DNA of 64,000 bases, taken from positions 47,628 through 111,627 of the forward strand of contig CAKRVB010000007.1 in NCBI GenBank assembly GCA_934408725.1, given 5' to 3'. Source of the DNA: an uncultured Marvinbryantia sp. (GTDB lineage Bacteria > Bacillota > Clostridia > Lachnospirales > Lachnospiraceae). Made by a program: the position numbers and the translations under genes. Numbering within the stretch: position 1 is the stretch's first letter; every line of letters starts with the position of its first letter. The notes under the pieces were generated by a model. It was not told where the DNA came from, searched no databases, and worked only from the letters and a program-made list of their open reading frames with translations. Positions 30,981-39,585 of the stretch are shown here, piece after piece.

Positions 30981-32126
30981 TTATTCTTCCGCTTTTCCCA
31001 TCTGGTCATAACGTTCCAGGAAGTTGTGACGAACTCCTCCTGTTTTGTATTCCACTACGGTATCCAGGTTCACATTCTCTACGCTCTTGAAAATATTCCC
31101 TTCTACAAATGGATTTTTCTGTTTTAAGGTACGGATCAGCTCCTTGATCTCCACCCGCTTGGAACGATTTTCTTCATTATTACATGTGGTGCAGGTGTCA
31201 GTAAACTTGCAGGCACACTGAATAAAATGCAGATCATTGTAATCTCTCCAGGATTTGATATCATCTTCCCGGATCAGATATAACGGCCGGATCAGCTCCA
31301 TGCCTTCAAAATTCGTACTGTGAAGCTTCGGCATCATAGTCTGTACCTGACCACCATAAAGCATTCCCATCAAAATGGTCTCAATCACATCGTCATAATG
31401 GTGTCCCAGTGCAATCTTGTTACATCCCAGCTCTTTTGCATAGGCATACAAATGTCCTCTGCGCATTCTGGCACAAAGATAACAAGGCGAATTCTCTATC
31501 TCATACACTGCATCAAAAATGTTGGATTCAAAGAATGTCACCGGAATATTCAGTCTGCGTGCATTCTCTTCTATAATGTGCCTGTTTGCCTCATTATATC
31601 CAGGATCCATGACCAGATACTTTACTTCGAATTCAAACTTATTGTGGCGCTTCAGTTCCTGAAACAGTTTGGCCATCAACATAGAATCTTTCCCACCGGA
31701 AATACACACTGCGATCTTATCTCCTGGTTTCACCAGTTCATAGGTATTAATCGCGCGGCAGAATTTAGACCAGATTCTTTTCTTGTATGTCTTTCGCAGA
31801 CTCTGCTCTACATTTTTGGCAAAATCTGCCTCTTCCTGGCACTTCATATAATCCATAAGCCAGGCGATATAGCCACCTTCCAGACTTTCCGCATCCAATC
31901 CTTTTTCACATAATTCCGCTGCGAGATCAATACTGTTTCTCCCTCTGGAACAGCAAATAATCAGTTTCTTTGTCTTATCTGTCTGTTCACTGGATGCGAT
32001 CTCCTCGCCCGGAATCGCCGTGGCACCCGGAATGGCACCATGGGCGATTTCACTTTCACTTCGGATATCGATCAACTGATAGGTGTCTGGATTCATATTT
32101 CTTAATTCTTCTACTGTAATGCTCAT
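30981..32126 (-). CDS. Rhodanese-TtcA-like tRNA thiolation fusion
   Basis: This 381-residue protein fuses two sulfur-transfer modules. Residues 1-95 are a rhodanese domain with the persulfide Cys in IICCSRGRNS. From about 125 the protein is a TtcA/PP-loop ATPase: SGGKDSM for ATP, CYLCARMRRG as CxxC, and CACKFTDTCTTC near the end as cluster/thiolation cysteines. TtcA makes 2-thiocytidine at position 32 of tRNA using an Fe-S cluster. The rhodanese may pass sulfur directly to it. Fusion is uncommon in Proteobacteria, and I would like it compared. It is separated from the ATPase operon by its promoter region. Confidence 0.78.
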   Translation of the reverse strand: MSITVEELRNMNPDTYQLIDIRSESEIAHGAIPGATAIPGEEIASSEQTDKTKKLIICCSRGRNSIDLAAELCEKGLDAESLEGGYIAWLMDYMKCQEEADFAKNVEQSLRKTYKKRIWSKFCRAINTYELVKPGDKIAVCISGGKDSMLMAKLFQELKRHNKFEFEVKYLVMDPGYNEANRHIIEENARRLNIPVTFFESNIFDAVYEIENSPCYLCARMRRGHLYAYAKELGCNKIALGHHYDDVIETILMGMLYGGQVQTMMPKLHSTNFEGMELIRPLYLIREDDIKSWRDYNDLHFIQCACKFTDTCTTCNNEENRSKRVEIKELIRTLKQKNPFVEGNIFKSVENVNLDTVVEYKTGGVRHNFLERYDQMGKAEE

Positions 32127-32145
32127 CCTTTTCTCCTTTTTCGTT

Positions 32146-33033
32146 CTACCGGGTGATCCGCTTCGGTCTGCAGGAACATCCGATTCCTAAGCCACCCGGT
32201 CCGATATGACAGCTGACGCCCAGTGAAAGCTTATCATACAACACAGTCATTCCCGGGAATGCCCTCTTGATATCTTCCAGCCATTTTTCACTTTCTTCTG
32301 CAGTGGCGCTGGTCGCTGCCAGCAGATATGCTTCCCCTCTCCGCACTTCCTCTTTGAACTTTGTAGCAAATTCCTGTTTCATGGCATCGATCATGACTTT
32401 CTTTGCCTGTACAAATCCACGGCATTTTTTATAAGTATCCAGAGTCCCCACATCGAACTGCAGGACTGGTTTGATATTCAATACACTGCCAAGTGCTGCT
32501 GTGGCACGGGAAATTCTTCCTCCTCTTTTTAAGTACTCCAGATCCTGTACGCCAATATAGATGGTATTCTTTGCGCGTGCTTCCTCCAGCATCTGCCTGA
32601 TCTGCACTGTCGTATATCCTTCTTCGATCAGCTCCAGCGCATCCAGTACGGAGCGGTGCTGGGTAGCTGATACCCGGCCATTGTCTACCACAAATACTCT
32701 TCCTGCGTAAGGTTCTTCCTGTGCCAGCATCTGTGCGGTCTGACAGGATCCACTGAGAGCACTGCTTAATGGAATGTAGAGAATCTGCTCATGTTCCTTC
32801 AGCGCTTTCTCCCATATCTTCATAACCTCTTCCGGTCCAGGCTGTGAAGTGCTCACGTGACTTCCTGCTTTCATTTTTTCAAAAAATTCTTCTCTTGTCA
32901 AATTAATATCTTCATAATAACAGGTATCATCAATATAAAATGGCATCGGCAATACATAAATGCCCAGTTTTTCTGCTTCTTTCTGTGTGATACTACTGTG
33001 ACTGTCTGTCACCACTCCAATTGTACTGTTCAT
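32146..33033 (-). CDS. DegV family protein
   Basis: DegV-family proteins bind fatty acids and feed FakA for fatty-acid phosphorylation in Firmicutes. The 295 residues begin with IGVVTDSHSSITQKEAEKLG, then SQPGPEEVMKIWEKAL, PLSSALSGSCQTAQ and VSATQHRSVLDALEL, all family segments; the C-terminus contains GPGGLGIGC. No FakA-type DAK gene is adjacent. It has its own promoter, placed right after the larE terminator. Confidence 0.88.
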   Translation of the reverse strand: MNSTIGVVTDSHSSITQKEAEKLGIYVLPMPFYIDDTCYYEDINLTREEFFEKMKAGSHVSTSQPGPEEVMKIWEKALKEHEQILYIPLSSALSGSCQTAQMLAQEEPYAGRVFVVDNGRVSATQHRSVLDALELIEEGYTTVQIRQMLEEARAKNTIYIGVQDLEYLKRGGRISRATAALGSVLNIKPVLQFDVGTLDTYKKCRGFVQAKKVMIDAMKQEFATKFKEEVRRGEAYLLAATSATAEESEKWLEDIKRAFPGMTVLYDKLSLGVSCHIGPGGLGIGCSCRPKRITR

Positions 33034-33080
33034 TTTTCCTCCTGATTCAAGAACATTACCTGATTTGTGTCTAAATAAGT

Positions 33081-33110
33081 ACTATAGCATAATTTCTGTA
33101 AAAGTGTCAA
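33081..33110 (-). promoter_or_regulatory. Promoter of degV
   Basis: TTGACA, 18 bases, TATAGT on the minus strand. The -35 box starts within 2 bases of the larE terminator U tract. Confidence 0.65.
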
Positions 33111-33136
33111 AAAATAGTGCCCATTGCAGGCACTAT
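33108..33136 (-). terminator. Terminator of tcdA-larE
   Basis: ATAGTGCC-TGCAATG-GGCACTAT forms an 8-bp stem followed by TTTTTTG on the minus strand, 10 bases past the larE stop and merging into the degV promoter. Confidence 0.8.
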
Positions 33137-33145
33137 CTTGTTCCG

Positions 33146-33964
33146 TTATTTTTTGATATCCAGAGTCTCATTCATACTTCCGGTACGATATCCCATCAGA
33201 TCCAGAGTCACATAAGTAAAACCACAGGATTTCAATTCTCTCGTGATCTTTTCTCTTGTCTCCGGCTGCATGAGTTTATCAAATTCTGCTGGATCAATCT
33301 CAATCCTTGCCATCATACCATGAATGCGCACTCTTACCTGATGGAATCCCAGATCCAGCAAGAGCTGTTCTGCTTTATCTACCATCCCCAGCTTTTCTTC
33401 TGTGATCGTCTCCCCATATACGAATCTGGAAGACAGACAGGCAAATGACTGTTTTTCCCAGGTCGGAAGTCCCAGCTTCTTCGATAAAAGCCGAATCTCA
33501 TTCTTGTTCAGATTGCAATAACGAAGCGGACTCTTCACTTCCAGTTCTGCCACTGCCTGAAGACCTGGACGGTAGTCCCCATTATCATCCATATTAGATC
33601 CCTCTGCAACATTTTCCATTCCCTGATCTTCTGCCAGCTTTTTGATCTTTTCAAACAGCTCTTTCTTGCAAAGATAGCATCGGTTCTTCGGATTCTGTGC
33701 AAATCCTTCGATCTCCAGTTCTTCTGACTTGCAGATAAAATGGCGAATGCCCTCTTTTTCACAGAATGCAATGGCCTCTTTTAATTCTCTCTGTGGAAAG
33801 GAGCAGGACTGTGCTGTCACTGCAATGACCTGATCCCCTAATGCTTCTTTTGCTGCTTTTAATAAAAAGGTAGAATCTACCCCGCTGGAAAAAGCTACTG
33901 CTACAGAATTCAGACTGCGCAGATACTCCAGCAGTGCTTCATATTTTTCTTCTAACTGTCCCAT
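33146..33964 (-). CDS. larE: LarE-type sacrificial sulfur transferase
   Basis: LarE adenylates and sulfurises the pyridinium dicarboxylate precursor of the nickel-pincer cofactor of lactate racemase. The 272 residues start MGQLEEKYEALLEYL after a GGAGGACAGTCAC site; an upstream in-frame start is less likely. The PP-loop is FSSGVDSTFL. Cysteines NRCYLC and SFACLSSRF give three, a pattern associated with [4Fe-4S] LarE, where one cysteine alone marks the sacrificial type. No larA, larB or larC lies nearby. It follows tcdA by 26 bases. Confidence 0.85.
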   Translation of the reverse strand: MGQLEEKYEALLEYLRSLNSVAVAFSSGVDSTFLLKAAKEALGDQVIAVTAQSCSFPQRELKEAIAFCEKEGIRHFICKSEELEIEGFAQNPKNRCYLCKKELFEKIKKLAEDQGMENVAEGSNMDDNGDYRPGLQAVAELEVKSPLRYCNLNKNEIRLLSKKLGLPTWEKQSFACLSSRFVYGETITEEKLGMVDKAEQLLLDLGFHQVRVRIHGMMARIEIDPAEFDKLMQPETREKITRELKSCGFTYVTLDLMGYRTGSMNETLDIKK

Positions 33965-33990
33965 GTGACTGTCCTCCTGTACCAAATATC

Positions 33991-34749
33991 TTATTTGTTT
34001 GCAGACAGGTCTTTTACGACCTCTCCGGCTATAATCAATCCAACTACAGACGGCACAAAGGCCACGCTTCCCGGAATGTCCCGCCGCTCAGTGCACTTAT
34101 GCTTAGCCCCCGGCGGACAGATACAGTGTGTACGGCAGCTGATGGACATATCTTCGATTGGTCTTGTCGGCTGCTCTTCCGAATATACTACTTTCAGCTT
34201 CTTTACTCCACGCTTTTTCAGTTCCCGGCGCATCACCTTTGCCAACGGGCAAACCTTCGTCTTGTAGATATCTGCCACCTGGAACTTGCTGGCATCCAGC
34301 TTGTTGCCGGCGCCCATACTGCTGATGATTGGAATGTTCATCTCCTGAGCTTTCATAACCAATGAGATCTTTGCCGTGACGGTATCTACTGCATCCACAA
34401 TATAATCATACTCTTCAAACGGGAACTCCTCTGCATTTTCCGGAAGAAAGAAGCACTTATGAACCCGTACATCCACCTTCGGATTGATCTCCTGCATACG
34501 CTCTTTCATCACATCTGTCTTATACTGACCTACTGTTTTTCTTGTAGCAATGATCTGACGGTTCAGATTGGTCAGACATACCTTATCATCATCGATCAGG
34601 TCAAAGGCTCCCACACCGGTACGAACCAGCGCCTCACAGACATATCCGCCCACGCCGCCGATGCCAAATACAGCCACACGGCTGTTTGCCAACTTATCCA
34701 TGGCTTCTTTTCCCAATAACAATTCTGTTCTTGAAAACTGTGTTAACAT
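33991..34749 (-). CDS. tcdA: tRNA threonylcarbamoyladenosine dehydratase TcdA
   Basis: TcdA cyclises t6A at tRNA position 37 to ct6A. The 252-residue ThiF/MoeB-type fold begins with VFGIGGVGGYVCEALVRTG, contains DDDKVCLTNLNRQIIA and DAVDTVTAK, and ends with HCICPPGAKHKCTERRDIPGSVAFVP. The ATP-binding and E1-like residues are all present. A GGAGTTATAG site precedes the ATG at 34749. It is cotranscribed with larE, another sulfur/nucleotide enzyme, though their pathways are distinct. Confidence 0.88.
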   Translation of the reverse strand: MLTQFSRTELLLGKEAMDKLANSRVAVFGIGGVGGYVCEALVRTGVGAFDLIDDDKVCLTNLNRQIIATRKTVGQYKTDVMKERMQEINPKVDVRVHKCFFLPENAEEFPFEEYDYIVDAVDTVTAKISLVMKAQEMNIPIISSMGAGNKLDASKFQVADIYKTKVCPLAKVMRRELKKRGVKKLKVVYSEEQPTRPIEDMSISCRTHCICPPGAKHKCTERRDIPGSVAFVPSVVGLIIAGEVVKDLSANK

Positions 34750-34770
34750 TCTATAACTCCTATCTTAACT

Positions 34771-34805
34771 GAAAACAAAGCGGATGGTATCCATCCGCTT
34801 GTTTT
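34771..34805. terminator. Terminator after the GH112 gene
   Basis: AAGCGGATGG-TAT-CCATCCGCTT is a perfect 10-bp stem with GTTTT on both sides; it ends the lacto-N-biose operon before tcdA. Confidence 0.7.
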
Positions 34806-34881
34806 ATGACTACCTACTTTTTCAATAGGCTAATTGTACTATGCAGTTTTCGTTCTGTCAATGTGGTTTCTGCCTAAACTG

Positions 34882-37044
34882 TCAGATTTGATACCACTTT
34901 ATCTCATTTGCTTCCATATGCAGTTCAAAGCTGCTGCCATCGCCCTTGTATACTACGGTATCCTGTGGTTCGTAGGTATTGTTGACTACACAGAATTTGC
35001 CATTCTTGACGTAAGCATGTACTTCCACATTGTAGTTCGTGGAGTACCAGCAATGCAGTTCTTCTTCTGCCGATGCGGACCACAGTACCGCACGGTACAG
35101 GATGCGGCTGTTCTTGAAGCTGTATGGAAGTCCGCTGATGTAAACCCCACGGCCTTTTCCGAAAGTCTTTACAGCCATCTGCACTTCCTGGTTGTTCTGA
35201 ATCAGGATCTTTGTCTCTGGCAGTGCGAAGATGTTCTTCTTGCCTTCTCCAAAGTCTACTTTTCCCTCACTGTCAGCCAGAATGAAGTGGTCTCTGTGTT
35301 CATCCCAGTTGTACTTATCTGTATTCAGATTGAATCCACGTTCTTCTTCTACACCCAGGATATCATCTAACTGGAAAAATTTTCCCTGCCACTGGTGAGC
35401 TGCCGGTTCTCCTACACCAATGAAGCCTCCGCCATGATATACAAACTCTTTTACAGCTGTTATCACTGTCTCATCGATCCAGTTTTCGCCACCGCTCTGG
35501 GCTGTATCCGCATCCCCTACATTGATGACCACATCAAAGTCTTTTAACAGATCTGGATTAGCCTTGATATCATCGAAACTGATGAAAACCACATCAAACG
35601 GCGCCCCACTTAATGCTTCAATAATGCCAAAGTAAGAATAGTTCTGCTTGTAGTAAATCGCATGATGCACCATATGATTGCCCCATGAACGCATCTTTCC
35701 CCAGCAGTTCAAGACTGCCACACGTTTTACGCAATATGGGGTCGTTCCCTGAATGTTATCGTACAGGGTACGGAATTCCTGGCAGACGCTCCTGATATAT
35801 TCTACAAAATCCGGGAACTGAAGAGCCAGTTTCAGATATCCGCCGTATCCGATTCTCTGGATTGGGCTGCGCAGGATAGCTCTTCTGGCGGTTACCCAGT
35901 TCTCCTTTGCTTCTTTCACCGGATTTCCACCTTCGTAGAAGGTATCCGGGAAGAAATATGGCAGGAATCTTCCTTCCGTATATCTTACGCCCTTGATATC
36001 GCTGAACAGTCGCAGCGTAGCACCGTTTCCTACACTTCCAACTACTGCATCCAGACCGATGGAGGCAAATTCATCCATAAATGGTTCCATACCGATCCAG
36101 TGGTCACCCATGAACATCATGGCTTCTTTTCCATATTCGTGTACAATATCCACCATCTCTTTGGCCAGCTTTGCCACTTCTCTTCTCTGGAAATTCTGAA
36201 AATCTTTAAATTCCTTTGACGGAATCCGATACGTATTATTCATGTAGCCCTGATCGATGATGTATTCCGGACGGAACGGATACCCCACTTCTTTTTCAAA
36301 CTGTTCCAGAATATAAGGGCTGACTGATGCAGAATATCCAAACCAGTCTACGTATTTTTCTCTGGCCAGCTCATCAAAGATCAGAGTGAACTGATGGAAA
36401 AAAGTAGTAAAACGAATCACATCTACATACTCGTGAGTATCCAGGAAGTGACGCAGTTTTTCCATACAATGTGCTTTTGTTTTTGGCTGACGCACATCAA
36501 AAGTAATCTGCGGTTCTACATCCTTCCAGTCATTGACTACCGCATTATACATGTTGACCGGATCCCACATGATATAAGCCAGAAAGCTGACGGTATATTC
36601 GTGGAACCGTTTTACCGGATGGATAACCACATCTCCGCTTTCTTTTTCGTAAGACCATTCACTTACCGGAACCACTTCTCCGGTAGTACGGTCTATCACT
36701 TCCCACCATCTCTGAATATCATCCCGGTCATTGACTTTCAGCATATCCGGATACAGATGATCCATCAAATGAATCTTCAGGGTATCTTCCGTTGCGGTAT
36801 GAAAAGCTGACATAATATACATCTGCTGCACTTCATCCGGATTGGCCTTCGCCCATTCATTATCTTTTCTGGTCGTACAATAAGTCGCATAGACCTTTGC
36901 TCCGGTATTCTTTAATTCCTGTGGAAATTCTGTACCATCACAGTCACGAAGCGCATCTGCGCCCCATTCATCCATGATCTCCAGTGTCTGTGGCACCACA
37001 TCCAGGTCTGTCGGTATGGTTACACGGCCCTTGTTCTGTTCCAT
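34882..37044 (-). CDS. GH112 galacto-N-biose/lacto-N-biose phosphorylase
   Basis: This cytoplasmic phosphorylase cleaves galactosyl-beta-1,3-N-acetylhexosamines with phosphate to galactose 1-phosphate and GlcNAc or GalNAc. The 720 residues start GRVTIPTDLDVVPQTLEIMD and share long stretches with bifidobacterial LNB phosphorylase: DEWGADALRDCDGT, FHEYTVSFLAYIMWDPV, VIRFTTFFHQFTLIFDE, EAMMFMGDHWIGMEP (catalytic Asp in GDHW), GRFLPYFFPDTFYEGG and GKGRGVYISGLPYS. A related galactosyl-rhamnose phosphorylase exists in the family and cannot be excluded without alignment; the neighbouring genes favour LNB. An AGGACAAAAAAGA site precedes the start. It is last in the operon. Confidence 0.9.
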   Translation of the reverse strand: MEQNKGRVTIPTDLDVVPQTLEIMDEWGADALRDCDGTEFPQELKNTGAKVYATYCTTRKDNEWAKANPDEVQQMYIMSAFHTATEDTLKIHLMDHLYPDMLKVNDRDDIQRWWEVIDRTTGEVVPVSEWSYEKESGDVVIHPVKRFHEYTVSFLAYIMWDPVNMYNAVVNDWKDVEPQITFDVRQPKTKAHCMEKLRHFLDTHEYVDVIRFTTFFHQFTLIFDELAREKYVDWFGYSASVSPYILEQFEKEVGYPFRPEYIIDQGYMNNTYRIPSKEFKDFQNFQRREVAKLAKEMVDIVHEYGKEAMMFMGDHWIGMEPFMDEFASIGLDAVVGSVGNGATLRLFSDIKGVRYTEGRFLPYFFPDTFYEGGNPVKEAKENWVTARRAILRSPIQRIGYGGYLKLALQFPDFVEYIRSVCQEFRTLYDNIQGTTPYCVKRVAVLNCWGKMRSWGNHMVHHAIYYKQNYSYFGIIEALSGAPFDVVFISFDDIKANPDLLKDFDVVINVGDADTAQSGGENWIDETVITAVKEFVYHGGGFIGVGEPAAHQWQGKFFQLDDILGVEEERGFNLNTDKYNWDEHRDHFILADSEGKVDFGEGKKNIFALPETKILIQNNQEVQMAVKTFGKGRGVYISGLPYSFKNSRILYRAVLWSASAEEELHCWYSTNYNVEVHAYVKNGKFCVVNNTYEPQDTVVYKGDGSSFELHMEANEIKWYQI

Positions 37045-37062
37045 TCTTTTTTGTCCTCCGTT

Positions 37063-38355
37063 TTATTTTTCTATTATTACAATCTGATTTTTCTCCAGTG
37101 TTACGCTGCCATCACTCATCTGATTTCTCAGAAGCGGCACGCTGCGGCGCATCAAAAAGGTATTCTCTGCCACATAGGCATCCGGATTGCCGGAAGGACT
37201 TAAGATTCCTCCCAGATCATCCTCACTCACATTCTTCCGGAATGTATTGTGGATGGCTTCTTCCAGACAGAACATGACGCATCCGCCTTCATTCTGCCTG
37301 CTGTAGTTGTATTCATATACCGTACCGTCTCCGGAATCGGCATCGTAAGCCATGCCATCCTGATTCAGCTTCATATCCCGCACAGAATTGTAACGAAACA
37401 GGGCATCCTTACATTTCCATGGCCAGATGCCTGCTGCCACCTTTCCCATCCGTTCTCCCGGATATCGATAATAGTGGTCATTCATCTCACAGGCGCAGGA
37501 ATCTGCACTGTTATGCTCTGTCAGAGAACGCAGGGCATACATCGGTGTAATGGCATCGCCTCCGGCTTCTTTCACATAATTGTTGCGCAGCACAATGTTC
37601 TCATGGCCATACCTGGTAAACAACTCCTCTGCCAGTTCGGCACCTGCAAACCGTTCATGTTGATAGGTGTAGCCCACGGCAATGCCCCAGCGGCTGACTC
37701 TCCAGACGGAACAATCTTCCACCAGTACGCCGTCATAGCGTGCTACACCGGTTTTTGCTTCATCCTCCGGCTGGAATGCGGTCATATAAATACCACCGTT
37801 GTTCATATGCTTATTGTATACATTACCATTCACATCATGAATCATCAGATTACTCAGGTGAATATCATGCAGTGTTCCTCGATTTTGTGCCACTACCGCT
37901 ACCCCTGTGCGGTCCATTTTATCAGGGGCGCAGTATTGCTCCAGTTCTTTTTCACTATCCTGATTGGTGATCTCCAGATCATGGAGCCAGATATATTCTG
38001 CATCATAAAGCAAAATAGCTGATGATACCTCTCCCCGATAGACATGCACCGGGGAATCCAGTGGTCTGCCATAATCCTGGTACCATCTTCCAGTACCGTT
38101 GGCATGAATCTTCGGCAGACAGCCTTCTCCATATGCCCCAACCTCTATCGGTGCATCCTTCATTCCTGACTGCCGGATATGAAGATACTGATCTTCAAAT
38201 ACGGATCCCCTTTCCAGCAGGATCTTATCTCCTGGCTGCAGCTCACACTTCTGAAGTGGCTGCAGAGTGGCAAAAGGAGTCAGCTCGCTTTTCCCGTCAT
38301 TCTGGTCATTTCCCTTTTCTGAGCTGACGTAATATGTCCTTAATTCCATCTTCAT
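37063..38355 (-). CDS. GH136-like beta-helix lacto-N-biosidase subunit
   Basis: The 430-residue right-handed beta-helix protein (YYVSSEKGNDQNDGKSELTPF start) has the pectate-lyase-like repeats of GH136 lacto-N-biosidases. Two Asp seven residues apart sit in DGMAYDADSGDG (about residues 335-345), matching the spacing of catalytic Asp in known LnbX enzymes (D411/D418). No signal peptide is seen. It would release lacto-N-biose from lacto-N-tetraose inside the cell. The gene overlaps the upstream helper gene by 50 bases and has its own GGGAGAAGGACT site, so the two are coupled. It feeds GH112 just downstream. A structural alignment would settle the family. Confidence 0.7.
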   Translation of the reverse strand: MKMELRTYYVSSEKGNDQNDGKSELTPFATLQPLQKCELQPGDKILLERGSVFEDQYLHIRQSGMKDAPIEVGAYGEGCLPKIHANGTGRWYQDYGRPLDSPVHVYRGEVSSAILLYDAEYIWLHDLEITNQDSEKELEQYCAPDKMDRTGVAVVAQNRGTLHDIHLSNLMIHDVNGNVYNKHMNNGGIYMTAFQPEDEAKTGVARYDGVLVEDCSVWRVSRWGIAVGYTYQHERFAGAELAEELFTRYGHENIVLRNNYVKEAGGDAITPMYALRSLTEHNSADSCACEMNDHYYRYPGERMGKVAAGIWPWKCKDALFRYNSVRDMKLNQDGMAYDADSGDGTVYEYNYSRQNEGGCVMFCLEEAIHNTFRKNVSEDDLGGILSPSGNPDAYVAENTFLMRRSVPLLRNQMSDGSVTLEKNQIVIIEK

Positions 38356-38764
38356 AGTCCTTCTCCCGAATTTTCTTTCGAATGATTAGTTCCACATCTT
38401 CGTAAGCAAATGCATCCCCCTGATAACGGGTAAACAAATCTGCATGCTCCTCATAGAACTGTCTGGTTTCCTCCGGGCCGATCGGCCGGAACACCTGGCG
38501 GTTGGTGATCTTCTCACTTTCTGATACATAGTCCAGACGGAATCCGGTCAGTTCCTGCTGCAGATAGGCAATGGGATTGTATTCCACCGGTCCATACAGG
38601 ATCTCTCCACGCTCCAGAGTTTCCCGGCGTTTCCGGTTCTCTTCCTGCCGCCGCTGCTCCACAGCTGTCAGAAGATAGTTGTCAACCAATCCAATCTTCT
38701 GTGCAAACAGCAGACTGGCCATAGCATAGTCCCGTTCGTTTTTTTCCAGAAAATCAAATGTCAT
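38306..38764 (-). CDS. Probable GH136 helper/chaperone subunit
   Basis: The 152-residue, highly charged, helical protein has no signal peptide or enzyme motif. It reads FLEKNERDYAMASLLFAQKI, then NPIAYLQQELTGFRLDYVSES and ADLFTRYQGDAFAYEDVELI. This matches, as I recall, the N-terminal helical partner needed to fold GH136 enzymes, encoded as a separate gene in Roseburia hominis and fused in Eubacterium ramulus. Its start overlaps the permease stop (TAATG) and its end overlaps the beta-helix gene by 50 bases. It also resembles SurA-like foldase helices. Function rests on context. Confidence 0.55.
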   Translation of the reverse strand: MTFDFLEKNERDYAMASLLFAQKIGLVDNYLLTAVEQRRQEENRKRRETLERGEILYGPVEYNPIAYLQQELTGFRLDYVSESEKITNRQVFRPIGPEETRQFYEEHADLFTRYQGDAFAYEDVELIIRKKIREKDYEDGIKDILRQLRKGK

Positions 38765-39585
38765 TATTTCACCGCCCCTGTCAATCCATTGGAAAAGCTC
38801 TTCTGCAGGCAGAAGAAAATCACTGCTGTCGGTAAAGTACAGATCAGAACACCCAGCATCAGCATACCGTAATCTACACTGTAACCACTCTTTAAATTGG
38901 CAACCAGCATCGGCATCGTGATGGATTCATTATTCTGCAGGATAACCTTTGGCCAGAGATAATTGTTCCATGCATTCATAAAAGTCACTGTCATAGCCGC
39001 ACCATAAGTGGACTTCATCACCGGAATATACATGCGGAAGAAAATGGAGATTTCGCTCATTCCTTCCAGCCGGCTGGCTTCAATAATATCCACCGGGAAA
39101 GACCGGGATGCCTGCCGGAACAGCATAATCATAAATGGAGTGGAGATAGACGGCAGTACCAGGGCCATCCAGCTGTTTACCAGCCCCATCTTAGAAAACA
39201 TAGTAAATAACGGGATCATCAGTGCCACAAACGGCAGCATCATAGCCAGCAAAAGAATGCTCATCAATAAGTCTTTTCCTTTGTCATGATAGATCTCAAA
39301 TCCGTATCCTGCGATGGAACAGATCAAAAGGGTCAGAACGGTAATGATAATCGCATTTCGAAACGAGTTGAACATCGCCAGTCCCAGATTCTGATTGGTG
39401 GTCAGGCTCTTAAAGTTCTCCATCAGATAGGTTCCCGGAATCAAACGGCCACGGACGATATCAATACTTTTATTGGTTGCTCCCGAGATCATGTAATACA
39501 GTGGGAACACAGATAACAGGCTGGCAATCGTCAGCACGATATAAGAAATTGCATTTTTCCATTTGTTACTAGTCACGGCTGTCAC
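38764..39585 (-). CDS. Sugar ABC transporter permease (MalG type)
   Basis: The 273-residue permease has six spans. Its conserved EAA loop is EASRLEGMSEISIFFRMYIP near residue 185, the contact with the ATPase. It pairs with the other permease, with which it overlaps by 17 bases. No ATPase gene is present in the locus; sugar systems of this type commonly share a general MsmK-like ATPase encoded elsewhere. Confidence 0.88.
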   Translation of the reverse strand: MTAVTSNKWKNAISYIVLTIASLLSVFPLYYMISGATNKSIDIVRGRLIPGTYLMENFKSLTTNQNLGLAMFNSFRNAIIITVLTLLICSIAGYGFEIYHDKGKDLLMSILLLAMMLPFVALMIPLFTMFSKMGLVNSWMALVLPSISTPFMIMLFRQASRSFPVDIIEASRLEGMSEISIFFRMYIPVMKSTYGAAMTVTFMNAWNNYLWPKVILQNNESITMPMLVANLKSGYSVDYGMLMLGVLICTLPTAVIFFCLQKSFSNGLTGAVK

